The translations under genes were made by a program, and so were the position numbers. Below are positions 43,513-51,856 of a DNA stretch of 64,000 nucleotides, piece after piece. The stretch is from contig NZ_CP045295.1 in NCBI RefSeq assembly GCF_009363095.1, positions 3,529,501 to 3,593,500 of the forward strand, written 5' to 3'. Each line of letters begins with the position of its first letter. The stretch's first letter is position 1. The notes beneath the pieces were generated by a model. That model saw only the letters and a program-made list of their open reading frames with translations, ran no database searches and was not told where the DNA came from. The DNA comes from Paenibacillus cellulositrophicus. Its GTDB lineage: Bacteria > Bacillota > Bacilli > Paenibacillales > Paenibacillaceae.

Positions 43513-43553
43513 AAAAAACGGCCTCCAGACCCATGTCTGAAGACCGTTTTTCG
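43513..43553 (-). terminator. Terminator of the two-component operon
   Basis: Minus strand ACGGTCTTCAGAC-ATGG-GTCTGGAGGCCGTTTTTT. Confidence 0.8.
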
Positions 43554-43579
43554 ACATTTTTAGCGATTACTCTACCGTT

Positions 43580-44680
43580 CTAACCTTCGTCTAAACGCAT
43601 CTGCTCCTTCATGGCATGCACCCGGCGGACGCCAGACTGATCCCCAGCCCGGCTTAACACCTCCGCCAGCAAATCATAATAGTGCCCTTGGCTTGGCTCC
43701 ACTTCGATCAGCTTCCAGAGGAGCAGCATGCGGGATTCATCCGCTGCCCGGTCCAGGGCTGCAGTCATCGTTGACAACAGGGTAGAGCGAAGCTCGATCC
43801 GATAGGCGCTTGCCCAATCGTAATACTCCATCTCCAAATAGTCGCCGGCATATAGCTGAAGGATGTCCTTGATGCCGGCTCCAGCTCCTCCCTGCTTCAA
43901 TCTCCCAAGCAGATCTTCCAGATCGCTGCGGACAGACGACGCATCAATCCAGTACCGATCATCTCCGTACTTCACAACCGCTTCATATCCAACCGACTTA
44001 AACAAGCTCCGCAAATAATAGAGTGAGGTGTGCAGCAGCTTTTGCCCCCGCTCCGCCGGATCATCCGGCCATAAATGCTCCAGGATGGCGTATTTGTAAA
44101 CCGGCTGCCTCCGGTGATGCCAGAGAAATGCGAACAATTCCTTTGTTTTCTTGGTGCGCCATGTCAACAGCCGCCCGTCCGGAGCATACAGTTCCATACT
44201 GCCCAGCACTTTGAGCGACAGTGCCGGCTTATCTTCCGCACGGCTTCCCGGCTCAGCTTCCGAACCGGCAGCACTCCGCGACCTTACGACAGAATCATCG
44301 CGGCGATTTTTCTTTTTGGCTTGCCGATTCGCATAGCGGGACAATACCTTAACAAGCTTGTCCTCCGCAACGGGTTTCAGCAAATATCCGATGGCTTCGG
44401 TGTCATATGCATCGATCGCATATTGATCATGGGCTGTGACAAAGACGATTTCCGCGTCCGGACAGCTCGCAGCCAGCTCTCCTGCAGCATCGAGCCCGCT
44501 CACCCCAGGCATCTCGATATCCAGAAAGATTAAATCCGGCTGAAGGGCGCCGCATTGTGCCAGCGCTTCGCCAGCCAGTTGAAATCTGCCGACGACCTTC
44601 ACCCCGCCAACCCTATTCAGCATAATATCCATGACGTCAAGCGCGATCTCCTCATCGTCAATCAGAATGGCTCTCCACAT
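43580..44680 (-). CDS. Response regulator with SARP/BTAD output
   Basis: 366 aa. REC domain 1-120 (acid pocket DDEE, phospho-acceptor D54 in FLDIEMPG). Then an OmpR-like winged helix (~150-245: [34 protein letters not shown]) and a bacterial transcriptional activator (BTAD) helical domain to the end. Overlaps the sensor gene by 23 nt. Likely target is the adjacent dockerin-cohesin operon, 190 bases downstream on the same strand; inference. Confidence 0.85.
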   Translation of the reverse strand: MWRAILIDDEEIALDVMDIMLNRVGGVKVVGRFQLAGEALAQCGALQPDLIFLDIEMPGVSGLDAAGELAASCPDAEIVFVTAHDQYAIDAYDTEAIGYLLKPVAEDKLVKVLSRYANRQAKKKNRRDDSVVRSRSAAGSEAEPGSRAEDKPALSLKVLGSMELYAPDGRLLTWRTKKTKELFAFLWHHRRQPVYKYAILEHLWPDDPAERGQKLLHTSLYYLRSLFKSVGYEAVVKYGDDRYWIDASSVRSDLEDLLGRLKQGGAGAGIKDILQLYAGDYLEMEYYDWASAYRIELRSTLLSTMTAALDRAADESRMLLLWKLIEVEPSQGHYYDLLAEVLSRAGDQSGVRRVHAMKEQMRLDEG

Positions 44681-47600
44681 AACGCTCCTCCGTCAAAAAA
44701 ATCGTTATTCTCGTTCCTTGGCCCGGGCGGCTGTGAATTTCCAGACTTCGCCCGTACCTCATTTGCAGCCGCCGGTTCACATTGCCGATGCCGATTCCTC
44801 CAACCTTTCCTTGCTCCAGCAGTCTTACCGTACCTTCATCCATTCCAGCCCCGTCATCTTCGACAATGATTTCGACACCCTTGTCGGCAGGGCGAATGAT
44901 GATGTCCACGGTCCCTCCCTCGGGCTTTTGCCCGATCCCGTGGCGGACGGCATTTTCGACAATAGGCTGAAGGATGAGCGGGGGCAGGAGGCAGTGGGCG
45001 TTCTCGTCGATCGTATAGCGTACGGCCAACCGTTGACCGAATCGAAGCTGCTCAATCGCCAGATAAGCGCGAACCAGCTCCAATTCCCGCTCCAGCGGAA
45101 CTTCATCCCCGTGAAAAACGAACGTGAACTTGGCTCGCAGGTAGGTGGTTAAATGGTGAATCGTTTCCCGCAGCTTCTCCACATTTTTGTAGCTAAGCCC
45201 AACCAAGGCATTCAGGCTGTTGTATAGAAAATGCGGGGGAATTTGTGCCTGCAAGAAGTCCATCTCCCGGCGCACCGCGCGCTCAGAGGAGCTTTTCATC
45301 GCCAGCAGCGACTGTGCCCGGGCCCGAAGCTCCGCCAGTTCAAAAGGCTTATGCAAAATGTCGTTGGCCCCCGCCGCAAAGGCGGCCAGAGTATCGCGCG
45401 TCTGCCCCGAGGCGGTCAGCATCAGTACCGGAAGCTCGGCCAGCCCGTGCAGAGAGCGGATTTCCCGGCAAATGTCGAGCCCCGATACGCCGGGCATCAT
45501 CAAGTCGAGCAGCACCAGATCGGGCTTCCTGTGCCGCAGAGCCTCCATTGCCTCTGCCCCGCCGGCCGCCGTTGTATAGGCATGTCCCATGGAGCCGATC
45601 GCGTCCATGGCCACCTTCAGGTTGGAGGGCTCATCGTCGACGATGAGAACATGGAACAACTCCTTCTGTCCGCTTGGCGTAGACTGGGGAGGCAGGTGAG
45701 ATTCTTTGTCATCCCGTTGTACTGTGTATTTCCCTCTCTCGTACTCTGGGTACTGCCGATCCCCTGGATATGCTTGGGTAGTGGCGTTTTCCGCGGCCGC
45801 TGCCGCTTCATGCTCTCCGCCCCAGGCAATTGGCAATGTAAACGTGAACCGGGAGCCCCGGCCTACTTCGGATTCCACCTGCATCTGACCACCCTGCAGC
45901 TCGACCAGCTGCTTCGAAATGCTAAGCCCCAGCCCGATGCCATCACCTGAATGGGACCCTTCCTCGTCATGTTGGAAGAACGGCTGAAACAAATCGTCCA
46001 TGACTTCTTCCGGGATCCCCCTCCCCGTATCGCTTACTGAAACAGCCAGCAGTTCCCCCCGCCTTTCGGCCGAGATCGAGACGGTTCCCCTGTCGGTGTA
46101 CTTTAATCCGTTCTCGAGCAGATTGTGCAAAATCTGCCGCAGCCGGTTCTCATCTGCCAGGACAAGGGGAAGCGCGGGAGGCAGCTCGTCCGCAAGCCGG
46201 ACGCCATTCTTGATGGGCGCAATCGACAACGTTTCCATGACAAAGCGAGTCGATACGTACAGATCGACCGGCTTCGGCTGCACATCGAGCTGACCGTACC
46301 GAATCCGGTTCATATCAAGGATGTCATTAACCAGTCCGGCAAGCCGCCGCCCGATCAGATGCAGCAGCCTGATGTTCTCACGGTGCTCCGCTGCAAGCGG
46401 TGTCGTCTTGTTTTCCAGCAGCGTCTCCGACAGATTGATGATGCCGTGCAAGGGCGTACGCAGCTCATGCGATGTTTTTGCCAAAAATTCATCCTTTTGC
46501 CGGTCATGGACCAGCAGCTGCTGAGCCAAACGTTCACTCCGCAGGAAAGCTCCGCGAATCCGATCCGTCATGAGGAACGATTGCGACAGCACAACCAGCA
46601 GCAGTGTGACGATAATGTAATAGGGACTATCCAGCGCCAGCTGATAGCGGGTTTGGGCAAAGATCCAACTGATAATCAAAAAGAATGCGCCGAGCAAAAT
46701 ATAATAGATCCGCACCCCAAGATGGCGATTGCGAAAAATTGAGGTGAAAATGAAGCCGAAAGCCACAACCTGCAATAAAACACCGGGCCACAGCAGAACC
46801 AGCAGACGATCATTCGGGAGCAGGATGAGCAGAGCCAGATATCCGTAGGAAACCCAGCGGAATCCCTTGAACCAGTGCCCGCTCCTGTCACTTAGATAGA
46901 GGCGCACATAGTGAATGAAGAACAAAATGGCCAAGTACGGAAGGATGAACAACAGCTTCTGCAGCAAAAGATAGGACATGGAAGGAATCAGGTTCGCCAT
47001 AACGATTTCGTTATCGATGCTGAAAAAAATCCCCAGCGCCCAACAGAACAAGCTGAAGAAAATCAGATACGGCTCCCGCCGCCACTGTCTAAACATGCCC
47101 GCAAAGTAAATACCAAAAACCAGGAGTGTCGTAATGACGATCACATCGGCCATACGGGCGTTGTCCCGGCGGGTCAGCACATCGGCTGTCCGTCCAAATT
47201 CAGGAGCCTGCACAAGTCCGCCTTGCACATTGTTGTAACTCGCCACCTGGACGATAATTTCGATCGTTCGGTCCTTCACTTCAGCTGTTCCGAAGAACGG
47301 AAAATTGCTGGGCACAAAACCGGTGCCAGACAATGCGGTTTGTCCGGTACCGCCAAGCTCTTGCCCGTCCATGTAAATGTGGCTCGACATCCGAATCTTT
47401 TTAGCCCGAAGGCTGTAATCGCCAAGGTCGCTTACCAGCAGGCGCAGCCGATACGTTCCCGCGCCATACCCATCGTCCGATACTTTCCCCTTCCATCCTC
47501 CGGGTACCTGGAGAAAACGACGCTCCGTTTGCTGGTCCGATACCTGATCGGCGAAGTCCTGGGGCGTCAGCAGTTGGTCCTTGTAAAATTCCCACTCCCC

Positions 47601-47780
47601 TCGAAGCGGAATGATCCCCTGCTGTGAAAAGTCCCAGTCCCTGGCATCCAACACGCCGTCCCGCGCCTCCGGATAGTTAACATTTGGGTGAAGCCATTCA
47701 TAAATAAAGATCGAGGTGGCGACGGTAAAAACCAGCACCATGGCGATCAGACCTGACAATTGCCTTTTCATAAGCTGCAT
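44658..47780 (-). CDS. Hybrid sensor histidine kinase with two kinase modules
   Basis: 1040 aa. 7TMR-DISM: one N-terminal helix, extracellular jelly-roll-like domain (~35-205), then seven helices (210-400). First kinase: HisKA His438 in SHELRTP, HATPase with LLENGLKY and GRGIPEE/GLGLSIS. REC 710-825 with D759 in LLDLMMPG. Second kinase of LytS/YesM type: His850 in [10 protein letters not shown]943 in [14 protein letters not shown]. This arrangement lets the first kinase phosphorylate the internal receiver and modulate the second, which would phosphorylate the co-encoded regulator. The 7TMR domain may sense carbohydrate. Confidence 0.88.
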   Translation of the reverse strand: MQLMKRQLSGLIAMVLVFTVATSIFIYEWLHPNVNYPEARDGVLDARDWDFSQQGIIPLRGEWEFYKDQLLTPQDFADQVSDQQTERRFLQVPGGWKGKVSDDGYGAGTYRLRLLVSDLGDYSLRAKKIRMSSHIYMDGQELGGTGQTALSGTGFVPSNFPFFGTAEVKDRTIEIIVQVASYNNVQGGLVQAPEFGRTADVLTRRDNARMADVIVITTLLVFGIYFAGMFRQWRREPYLIFFSLFCWALGIFFSIDNEIVMANLIPSMSYLLLQKLLFILPYLAILFFIHYVRLYLSDRSGHWFKGFRWVSYGYLALLILLPNDRLLVLLWPGVLLQVVAFGFIFTSIFRNRHLGVRIYYILLGAFFLIISWIFAQTRYQLALDSPYYIIVTLLLVVLSQSFLMTDRIRGAFLRSERLAQQLLVHDRQKDEFLAKTSHELRTPLHGIINLSETLLENKTTPLAAEHRENIRLLHLIGRRLAGLVNDILDMNRIRYGQLDVQPKPVDLYVSTRFVMETLSIAPIKNGVRLADELPPALPLVLADENRLRQILHNLLENGLKYTDRGTVSISAERRGELLAVSVSDTGRGIPEEVMDDLFQPFFQHDEEGSHSGDGIGLGLSISKQLVELQGGQMQVESEVGRGSRFTFTLPIAWGGEHEAAAAAENATTQAYPGDRQYPEYERGKYTVQRDDKESHLPPQSTPSGQKELFHVLIVDDEPSNLKVAMDAIGSMGHAYTTAAGGAEAMEALRHRKPDLVLLDLMMPGVSGLDICREIRSLHGLAELPVLMLTASGQTRDTLAAFAAGANDILHKPFELAELRARAQSLLAMKSSSERAVRREMDFLQAQIPPHFLYNSLNALVGLSYKNVEKLRETIHHLTTYLRAKFTFVFHGDEVPLERELELVRAYLAIEQLRFGQRLAVRYTIDENAHCLLPPLILQPIVENAVRHGIGQKPEGGTVDIIIRPADKGVEIIVEDDGAGMDEGTVRLLEQGKVGGIGIGNVNRRLQMRYGRSLEIHSRPGQGTRITIFLTEERYVESHSD

Positions 47781-48125
47781 AATTCCTTCCTGTCGTAGGA
47801 GAAAAATAACCCTTTTATTTCCAATTTGGTATGGTTAAGGTTATCATACCACGGCTCTGCGGTTTTGTTGTATATGTCCCGCGCCTTTGCTTGCATTGCC
47901 AAAAGTATGCACTGTCCGGGATGGCACGACAAGATTATTTTATACAGAGTTAAATATTTTTTTAGTGTTCATCAAACTGATGAGAATGCCAATTAATAGA
48001 TTTACTTCTTCTTTGTATATAAACTTTGCACACAAATAGACCCAGCCCCCAAAGGCTGGGTTTTTAGTGATAGAAGCGATCCGTGACGGCGCCAGCCACC
48101 CCCTGCCAGCTTTGAACTACGCCAT
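47781..48125. other. Gap between the sensor kinase and marR
   Basis: Holds the kinase promoter (not resolved) and a hairpin ACCCAGCC-CCCAAA-GGCTGGGT-TTTT (48040-48065). The hairpin has its T-tract on the plus strand but may also end marR. No reading frame looks real. Confidence 0.5.
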
Positions 48126-48614
48126 CTACCGCAGACGGGACAGCTTCTCCAGAAAGTCTGCCACGATTTCCAGAGATGCCTCATCGAAACTAGCCAGCAG
48201 TTCCATCGCTTTATGATCCTTCTCCTCGTGAAAAACCCGGTGCAGCTCAGCCAGTTCGGCGCCAAGCGGTGTCACAGAGTAATAAATTTCTTTCTGGTTG
48301 TCCGGCAGCTGGTTTTTTCGTATCAGGTCCTGCTCCAGCAATTTGCGGGTGATTTTGGAGACGGCGCCTTTTGTTAAACCCATCTCGCGGGCGATATCGA
48401 TCCCTTTAATGCCGTCATTCGCATAGATGACGTCCAGAACGTGCAGGCTTGAGACGGATAGACGGGGCAGCAGCTTTTTCAGCCGGTCGTCGGAAATGCG
48501 CTCCATGAGCCAGAGCCGGTCACTGTCATCCTCGGCTTCGCTGACGAGGATCTGGTATATGGATTTTTCGATGCGGTTTTTGAGCTGAAGCAAATCATCA
48601 TTCATATCAGGCAT
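48126..48614 (-). CDS. MarR-family transcriptional regulator
   Basis: 162 aa. Winged helix core KGIDIAREMGLTKGAVSKITRKLLEQDLI and wing LPDNQKEIYYSVTPLG. Divergent from a nitroreductase gene, with two ATGGTTTC/GAAACCAT palindromes in the shared region. Likely a repressor responding to a redox or aromatic compound. Confidence 0.9.
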   Translation of the reverse strand: MPDMNDDLLQLKNRIEKSIYQILVSEAEDDSDRLWLMERISDDRLKKLLPRLSVSSLHVLDVIYANDGIKGIDIAREMGLTKGAVSKITRKLLEQDLIRKNQLPDNQKEIYYSVTPLGAELAELHRVFHEEKDHKAMELLASFDEASLEIVADFLEKLSRLR

Positions 48615-48648
48615 AAGGCAAGCCTACCTTTTTTCTTTTCATTATATC

Positions 48649-48714
48649 ATGGTTTCCGCAGAAACCATTTGACAAAACATCTTTTCCTTGTTATCGTGGT
48701 TTCCATGGAAACCA
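48649..48714. promoter_or_regulatory. Twin MarR operators and nitroreductase promoter
   Basis: ATGGTTTCCGCAGAAACCAT (48649-48668) and TGGTTTCCATGGAAACCA (48697-48714). Between them, plus strand -35 TTGACA (48669-48674), 17 bp spacer, -10 TATCGT (48692-48697) touching the second palindrome. On the minus side TATAAT lies beside the first palindrome. Confidence 0.8.
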
Positions 48715-48783
48715 TATGATTGGAACGTGGTCTTCATGCAGCTTCTGCAGAAATCACATCACATTGATTTGGAGGGAATTTTT

Positions 48784-49527
48784 ATGAATGAGGTCATTCA
48801 ATTGATCCGCCAGCATCGCTCCATCCGCAAGTTTACAAATACGCCGTTAACCGGCCAGCAAATCGAAGCCATCGTCGACGCGGCGCAAATGGCACCAACC
48901 TCGGCGCATATGCAGCCGTTCTCGATCATCGGCGTTACCAATCAGGAACTGCGCAAGAAAATTGCGGAGCATTCTGAAAATCCGTGGATTGCGGAGTGCG
49001 GATACTTTTTTGTCTTTTGCGCCGATCTTCACCGCTTGATGCTGGCCGCTGGCCCCGACCAACAGGAAAAAATGAGCCGCAACCTGAACTACTCGTATTT
49101 TTATCAAACGGCTGTGCTCAGTGCCGCGATTGCTCTGCAAAATGCCAATTTGGCCGCCGAATCGATGGGCCTCGGTGCCGTTATAATCGGCGGGATTAAC
49201 AGTGCTCTGCCTGAACTGGACGAATGGCTGGACCTTCCGGACTTTGTTATTCCTTTGGTCGGTCTTGCGGTAGGCGTCCCCGATGAATCCCCAGAACAAA
49301 AGCCGCGCCTGCCACGGTCCGCCGTATTTTTTGAAAACCAGTATGATCGTGATCTTAAGGCACAGGTTGAAGCGTATGACCGGGAAATAGAAGAGTATTA
49401 TGGCGCTCGAACCAACAATAAGCAGAAGGCCAGCTGGTCCGGGAAATTCATCTCGATGCTGGATCGAGATTTGCCGCTGGGCGGGTATACGGAGTATGTG
49501 AAGAGCAAAGGGTTTGATTTGAAATAG
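48784..49527 (+). CDS. NADPH-dependent nitroreductase (NfsA/NfrA type)
   Basis: 247 aa flavoprotein. RQHRSIRKFTNTPL and QMAPTSAHMQPFSIIGV bind FMN; AAESMGLGAVIIGGI and PLVGLAVGVPDESPEQKPRLP are typical of the NfsA branch. Reduces nitro-aromatics, quinones or flavins with NADPH. ATG 48784 lies 7 nt behind GGAGGG. Under MarR control. Confidence 0.9.
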   Translation: MNEVIQLIRQHRSIRKFTNTPLTGQQIEAIVDAAQMAPTSAHMQPFSIIGVTNQELRKKIAEHSENPWIAECGYFFVFCADLHRLMLAAGPDQQEKMSRNLNYSYFYQTAVLSAAIALQNANLAAESMGLGAVIIGGINSALPELDEWLDLPDFVIPLVGLAVGVPDESPEQKPRLPRSAVFFENQYDRDLKAQVEAYDREIEEYYGARTNNKQKASWSGKFISMLDRDLPLGGYTEYVKSKGFDLK

Positions 49528-49543
49528 GCTCGTCAGAAATGCA

Positions 49544-49573
49544 AAATCCACAGCCCCTTAAGGTTGTGGATTT
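49544..49573 (+). terminator. Terminator of the nitroreductase gene
   Basis: AAATCCACA ... TGTGGATTT. Confidence 0.75.
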
Positions 49574-49581
49574 CATTTACG

Positions 49582-49627
49582 TGATAGGTGAGGGGGAGTC
49601 GAACCCCTTTCCGGACATAACGCCCAC
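49582..49627 (-). repeat. Diverged copy of the tmRNA 3' end (possible att scar)
   Basis: Minus strand GCGTTATGTCCGGAAAGGGG followed by TTCGACTCCCCCTCACC matches the tmRNA 3' end (GCGTTATCTTCGGACAGGGG, TTCGACTCCCCTCGCC) over ~40 bases. Lies 0.92 kb downstream of the real 3' end, in the same orientation. Such partial copies are left by elements that integrate into ssrA. Confidence 0.65.
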
Positions 49628-49682
49628 CTTTTTTCCGCGTATAGATGGTGACCATTGTGGCGAATTGCGGGCCTCGCTTTTT

Positions 49683-49895
49683 TTAATGCTTCGTCTGATT
49701 CGGACTTGTATTTGTTAAAATAGGCAGCATCTTCTGACTCTTCTCCATGAAGGAATTGCATTGGCCACAAATCGGTTGGATCAGAAAAACAAAGTTATCC
49801 CTCATCCATCCGTTGCACTTTTCATTGGTGCACGACCATATCGTTGTCATTTCCTCAGGAAGATCGATCATCAGTCTTTTCCGTGAATAGTACAA
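49683..49895 (-). CDS. YdjO-like cold-inducible zinc-ribbon protein
   Basis: About 70 aa. YYSRKRLMIDLPEEMTTIWSC, CNGWMRDNF and PICGQC give a four-cysteine zinc ribbon as in YdjO. Genes of this family often sit beside csp genes, as here. TTG 49895 is preferred because family members begin with xYYxRKR; an ATG at 49925 lies directly behind the csp terminator without a ribosome site. Confidence 0.75.
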   Translation of the reverse strand: MYYSRKRLMIDLPEEMTTIWSCTNEKCNGWMRDNFVFLIQPICGQCNSFMEKSQKMLPILTNTSPNQTKH

Positions 49896-49930
49896 GCAGC
49901 ATCCCACTTTCTCTTCTGGAATCATGAGCG

Positions 49931-49966
49931 AAAAAAAGGCCCCGACACGATGTGCGGGACCTTTCT
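49931..49966 (-). terminator. Terminator of csp
   Basis: Minus strand AAAGGTCCCGCACATCGTG, TCGGGGCC, then seven T residues. Confidence 0.85.
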
Positions 49967-49976
49967 AATTACAAAC

Positions 49977-50177
49977 TTAGAGTTTAACAACATTCTCGGC
50001 CTGTGGGCCACGGTTGCCTTGTACTACATTAAATTCAACTTTTTGACCTTCATCCAACGATTTGAAGCCGTCGCTCACGATTGCACTGAAGTGCACAAAT
50101 ACGTCGTCTCCGCCTTCAACCTCGATAAAACCAAAACCTTTGTCTGCATTAAACCATTTTACTGTTCCTTGTTGCAT
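49977..50177 (-). CDS. Cold-shock protein (CspA/CspB family)
   Basis: 66 aa single cold-shock domain. RNP1 KGFGFIEV and RNP2 VFVHFSAI bind single-stranded RNA/DNA as an RNA chaperone. Expressed from TTGTTA-17-TATAGT with a ~130-base leader that contains an intrinsic-terminator-like hairpin. The ydjO-like gene follows. Confidence 0.97.
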   Translation of the reverse strand: MQQGTVKWFNADKGFGFIEVEGGDDVFVHFSAIVSDGFKSLDEGQKVEFNVVQGNRGPQAENVVKL

Positions 50178-50224
50178 AGTCCATTACCTCCATAATTCTA
50201 TTTTTTACATGATCTTCGAGTTTC

Positions 50225-50287
50225 CAAAAAAAATCACATATTGTACAAGGTTACATCATCAAAATCTAACCCTCTACAATATGTGAT
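50225..50287 (-). promoter_or_regulatory. Terminator-like hairpin in the csp leader (candidate attenuator)
   Basis: Perfect 13-base arms ATCACATATTGTA (50275-50287 read on the minus strand) and TACAATATGTGAT (50233-50245), a 29-base loop, then eight T residues (50225-50232). It lies downstream of the csp promoter and 48 bases before the start codon, so transcription must pass it to reach csp. Confidence 0.65.
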
Positions 50288-50312
50288 CTCAGGTCGAAAT
50301 TCCAATAAATTA

Positions 50313-50341
50313 ACTATAACACAACTGGAGTTGAATAACAA
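50313..50341 (-). promoter_or_regulatory. csp promoter
   Basis: -35 TTGTTA (50336-50341), 17 bp spacer, -10 TATAGT (50313-50318). The predicted start is near 50305. Confidence 0.75.
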
Positions 50342-50503
50342 GTTTTTTTGAATTTTGCTTCCATTTTATTTGGAACTCATCTTATCTGCAGTATGACACT
50401 GTATAATCTTCCCCGGGTAGTATACTTAGTAAACCACAATTAAAGTGGAGAAAAATATTGATTAAGAGTCATTGCGCAGCCATCCCAATAAATACAGAGA
50501 TGC

Positions 50504-50532
50504 AAAAAAGCGGCCCATTACGGGTCGCTTTT
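50504..50532 (-). terminator. Terminator of tmRNA
   Basis: Minus strand AAAAGCGACCC-GTAAT-GGGCCGCTTTTTT, about 14 bases after the tmRNA 3' end. Confidence 0.85.
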
Positions 50533-50545
50533 CTGATACTCATTA

Positions 50546-50908
50546 TGGAGGCGAGGGGAGTCGAACCCCTGTCCGAAGATAACGCCACATAAGCTTCTAC
50601 GGGTGTAGTAACAGTTTTGATGTCACCCTAGAGACTCCCCGTTACCGGATTCCCTTCGGGTCAGCCTGTTTGTCTTCTTCAGCTAGCCGCAGGCGGAGAC
50701 TAGACAGCGTATCCCACTAAAGTTGAGCCCTCATCCCGGCACATGGGCGATGCAGAGCGAGAGCACGTCTGCAGGTTATTAAGCTGCGAGAGCGTAGTTG
50801 TTTTGTTGTTTGCCAGTTATTATTGGCTTTAGCGTTGATGAAGTGGACGCGTCCCCACTACCCGCTACTCATGCTCGAACTATCCCCGTCGAATCCAAGA
50901 ACGCCCCC
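50546..50908 (-). ncRNA. ssrA: Transfer-messenger RNA (tmRNA)
   Basis: 363 nt. 5' GGGGGCG pairs with 3' CGCCTCC before the encoded CCA; T-arm GGGGTTCGACTCCCC; 5' GATTCGACGGGGATAG conserved. The mRNA-like part encodes the degradation tag GKQQNNYALAA (50782-50814, stop 50779-50781), ending ALAA as expected. Works with SmpB, encoded just upstream on the same strand, to rescue stalled ribosomes. Confidence 0.97.
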
Positions 50909-51141
50909 TTATTAAAAAGGGCTTCTATTGGATTAGATTAGAACCGTTGAAGCATAAGAAGCAATCTATCCAGCATCCTTCCCCTCCATGAAGAAAGGAT
51001 GATCAGAAGCATTTGTCATGTAAAAGGCCGGTCTAGCCATAACCCCTTACATACATAGTATATCACACATTCCGGCCAAAATGACACAGAGGTTGAAGGA
51101 AACGCAGGTGAAACTTGCCTGTAACTTCACATAACCCCAAA

Positions 51142-51624
51142 TTAACGCGCGATCTTCTGCTTCTCGCGGAGTGCCCGCTGAATGTCGCGCTGCGCGTCGC
51201 GTTTGGCGGCCGAATCACGCTTGTCATACTGCTTCTTACCGCGGCCAAGGCCAAGCAGCAGCTTCGCATAGCCGTTGCGGATATACACCTTAAGCGGAAC
51301 GATCGTATAGCCTTCCTGCTTGGTCTGTCCCAGCAGCTTGTGGATCTGTTCCTTGTGCATCAGCAGCTTGCGGGTTCGCGTCGGATCCGTCGGATTGTAG
51401 CGGTTGCCCTGCTCAAACGGGCTGATATGCATGTTATGAATATGAATTTCCCCATTGCGGATCGTTGCAAACGCATCCCCGATATTGGCCCGTCCGTTCC
51501 GGATCGACTTGATCTCGGTCCCGGTCAGCACCATGCCGGCTTCGTACGTATCCTCGATGAAGTAATCATGGGAAGCTTTTTTGTTCTGGGCCAGGACCTT
51601 CCCGTCACTCTTCTTACCACCCAT
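51142..51624 (-). CDS. smpB: SsrA-binding protein SmpB
   Basis: 160 aa. [29 protein letters not shown], the OB-fold core, and the basic tail [20 protein letters not shown] that enters the mRNA channel. ATG 51624 follows GGAGG by 9 nt. Lies between rnr and ssrA on one strand, a complete trans-translation and RNA-clearance cluster. Confidence 0.97.
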   Translation of the reverse strand: MGGKKSDGKVLAQNKKASHDYFIEDTYEAGMVLTGTEIKSIRNGRANIGDAFATIRNGEIHIHNMHISPFEQGNRYNPTDPTRTRKLLMHKEQIHKLLGQTKQEGYTIVPLKVYIRNGYAKLLLGLGRGKKQYDKRDSAAKRDAQRDIQRALREKQKIAR

Positions 51625-51856
51625 GCTATCACTCCTCCCACACTTGCTATAACAGCAATGGACTTCCGGTGTACAGCACAAGGGGAAGCAGCTCAGCGCC
51701 CTAACGAGAGCGTCTAGAGGCCGCAAACCCGGCCGGTATACCAGAAATCCATTGTATCAACTGGGCTGGGCAAAATCAAGATTTCGGCGAAAAGGCGCAC
51801 GGGTGGCGCCCATTTCAGGCGAAGCCTGATTTAAAAGATACTGCCCAGAAACCCTT

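Noticed and set aside
48002..48265. 87-residue minus-strand frame downstream of marR
   Set aside because: Overlaps the marR 3' end in another frame and a terminator-like hairpin; no start signal.
49582..49627. Possible tRNA, because of GGTTCGACTCC
   Set aside because: No D-arm, anticodon arm or matching acceptor is found; the sequence aligns better to the tmRNA 3' end.
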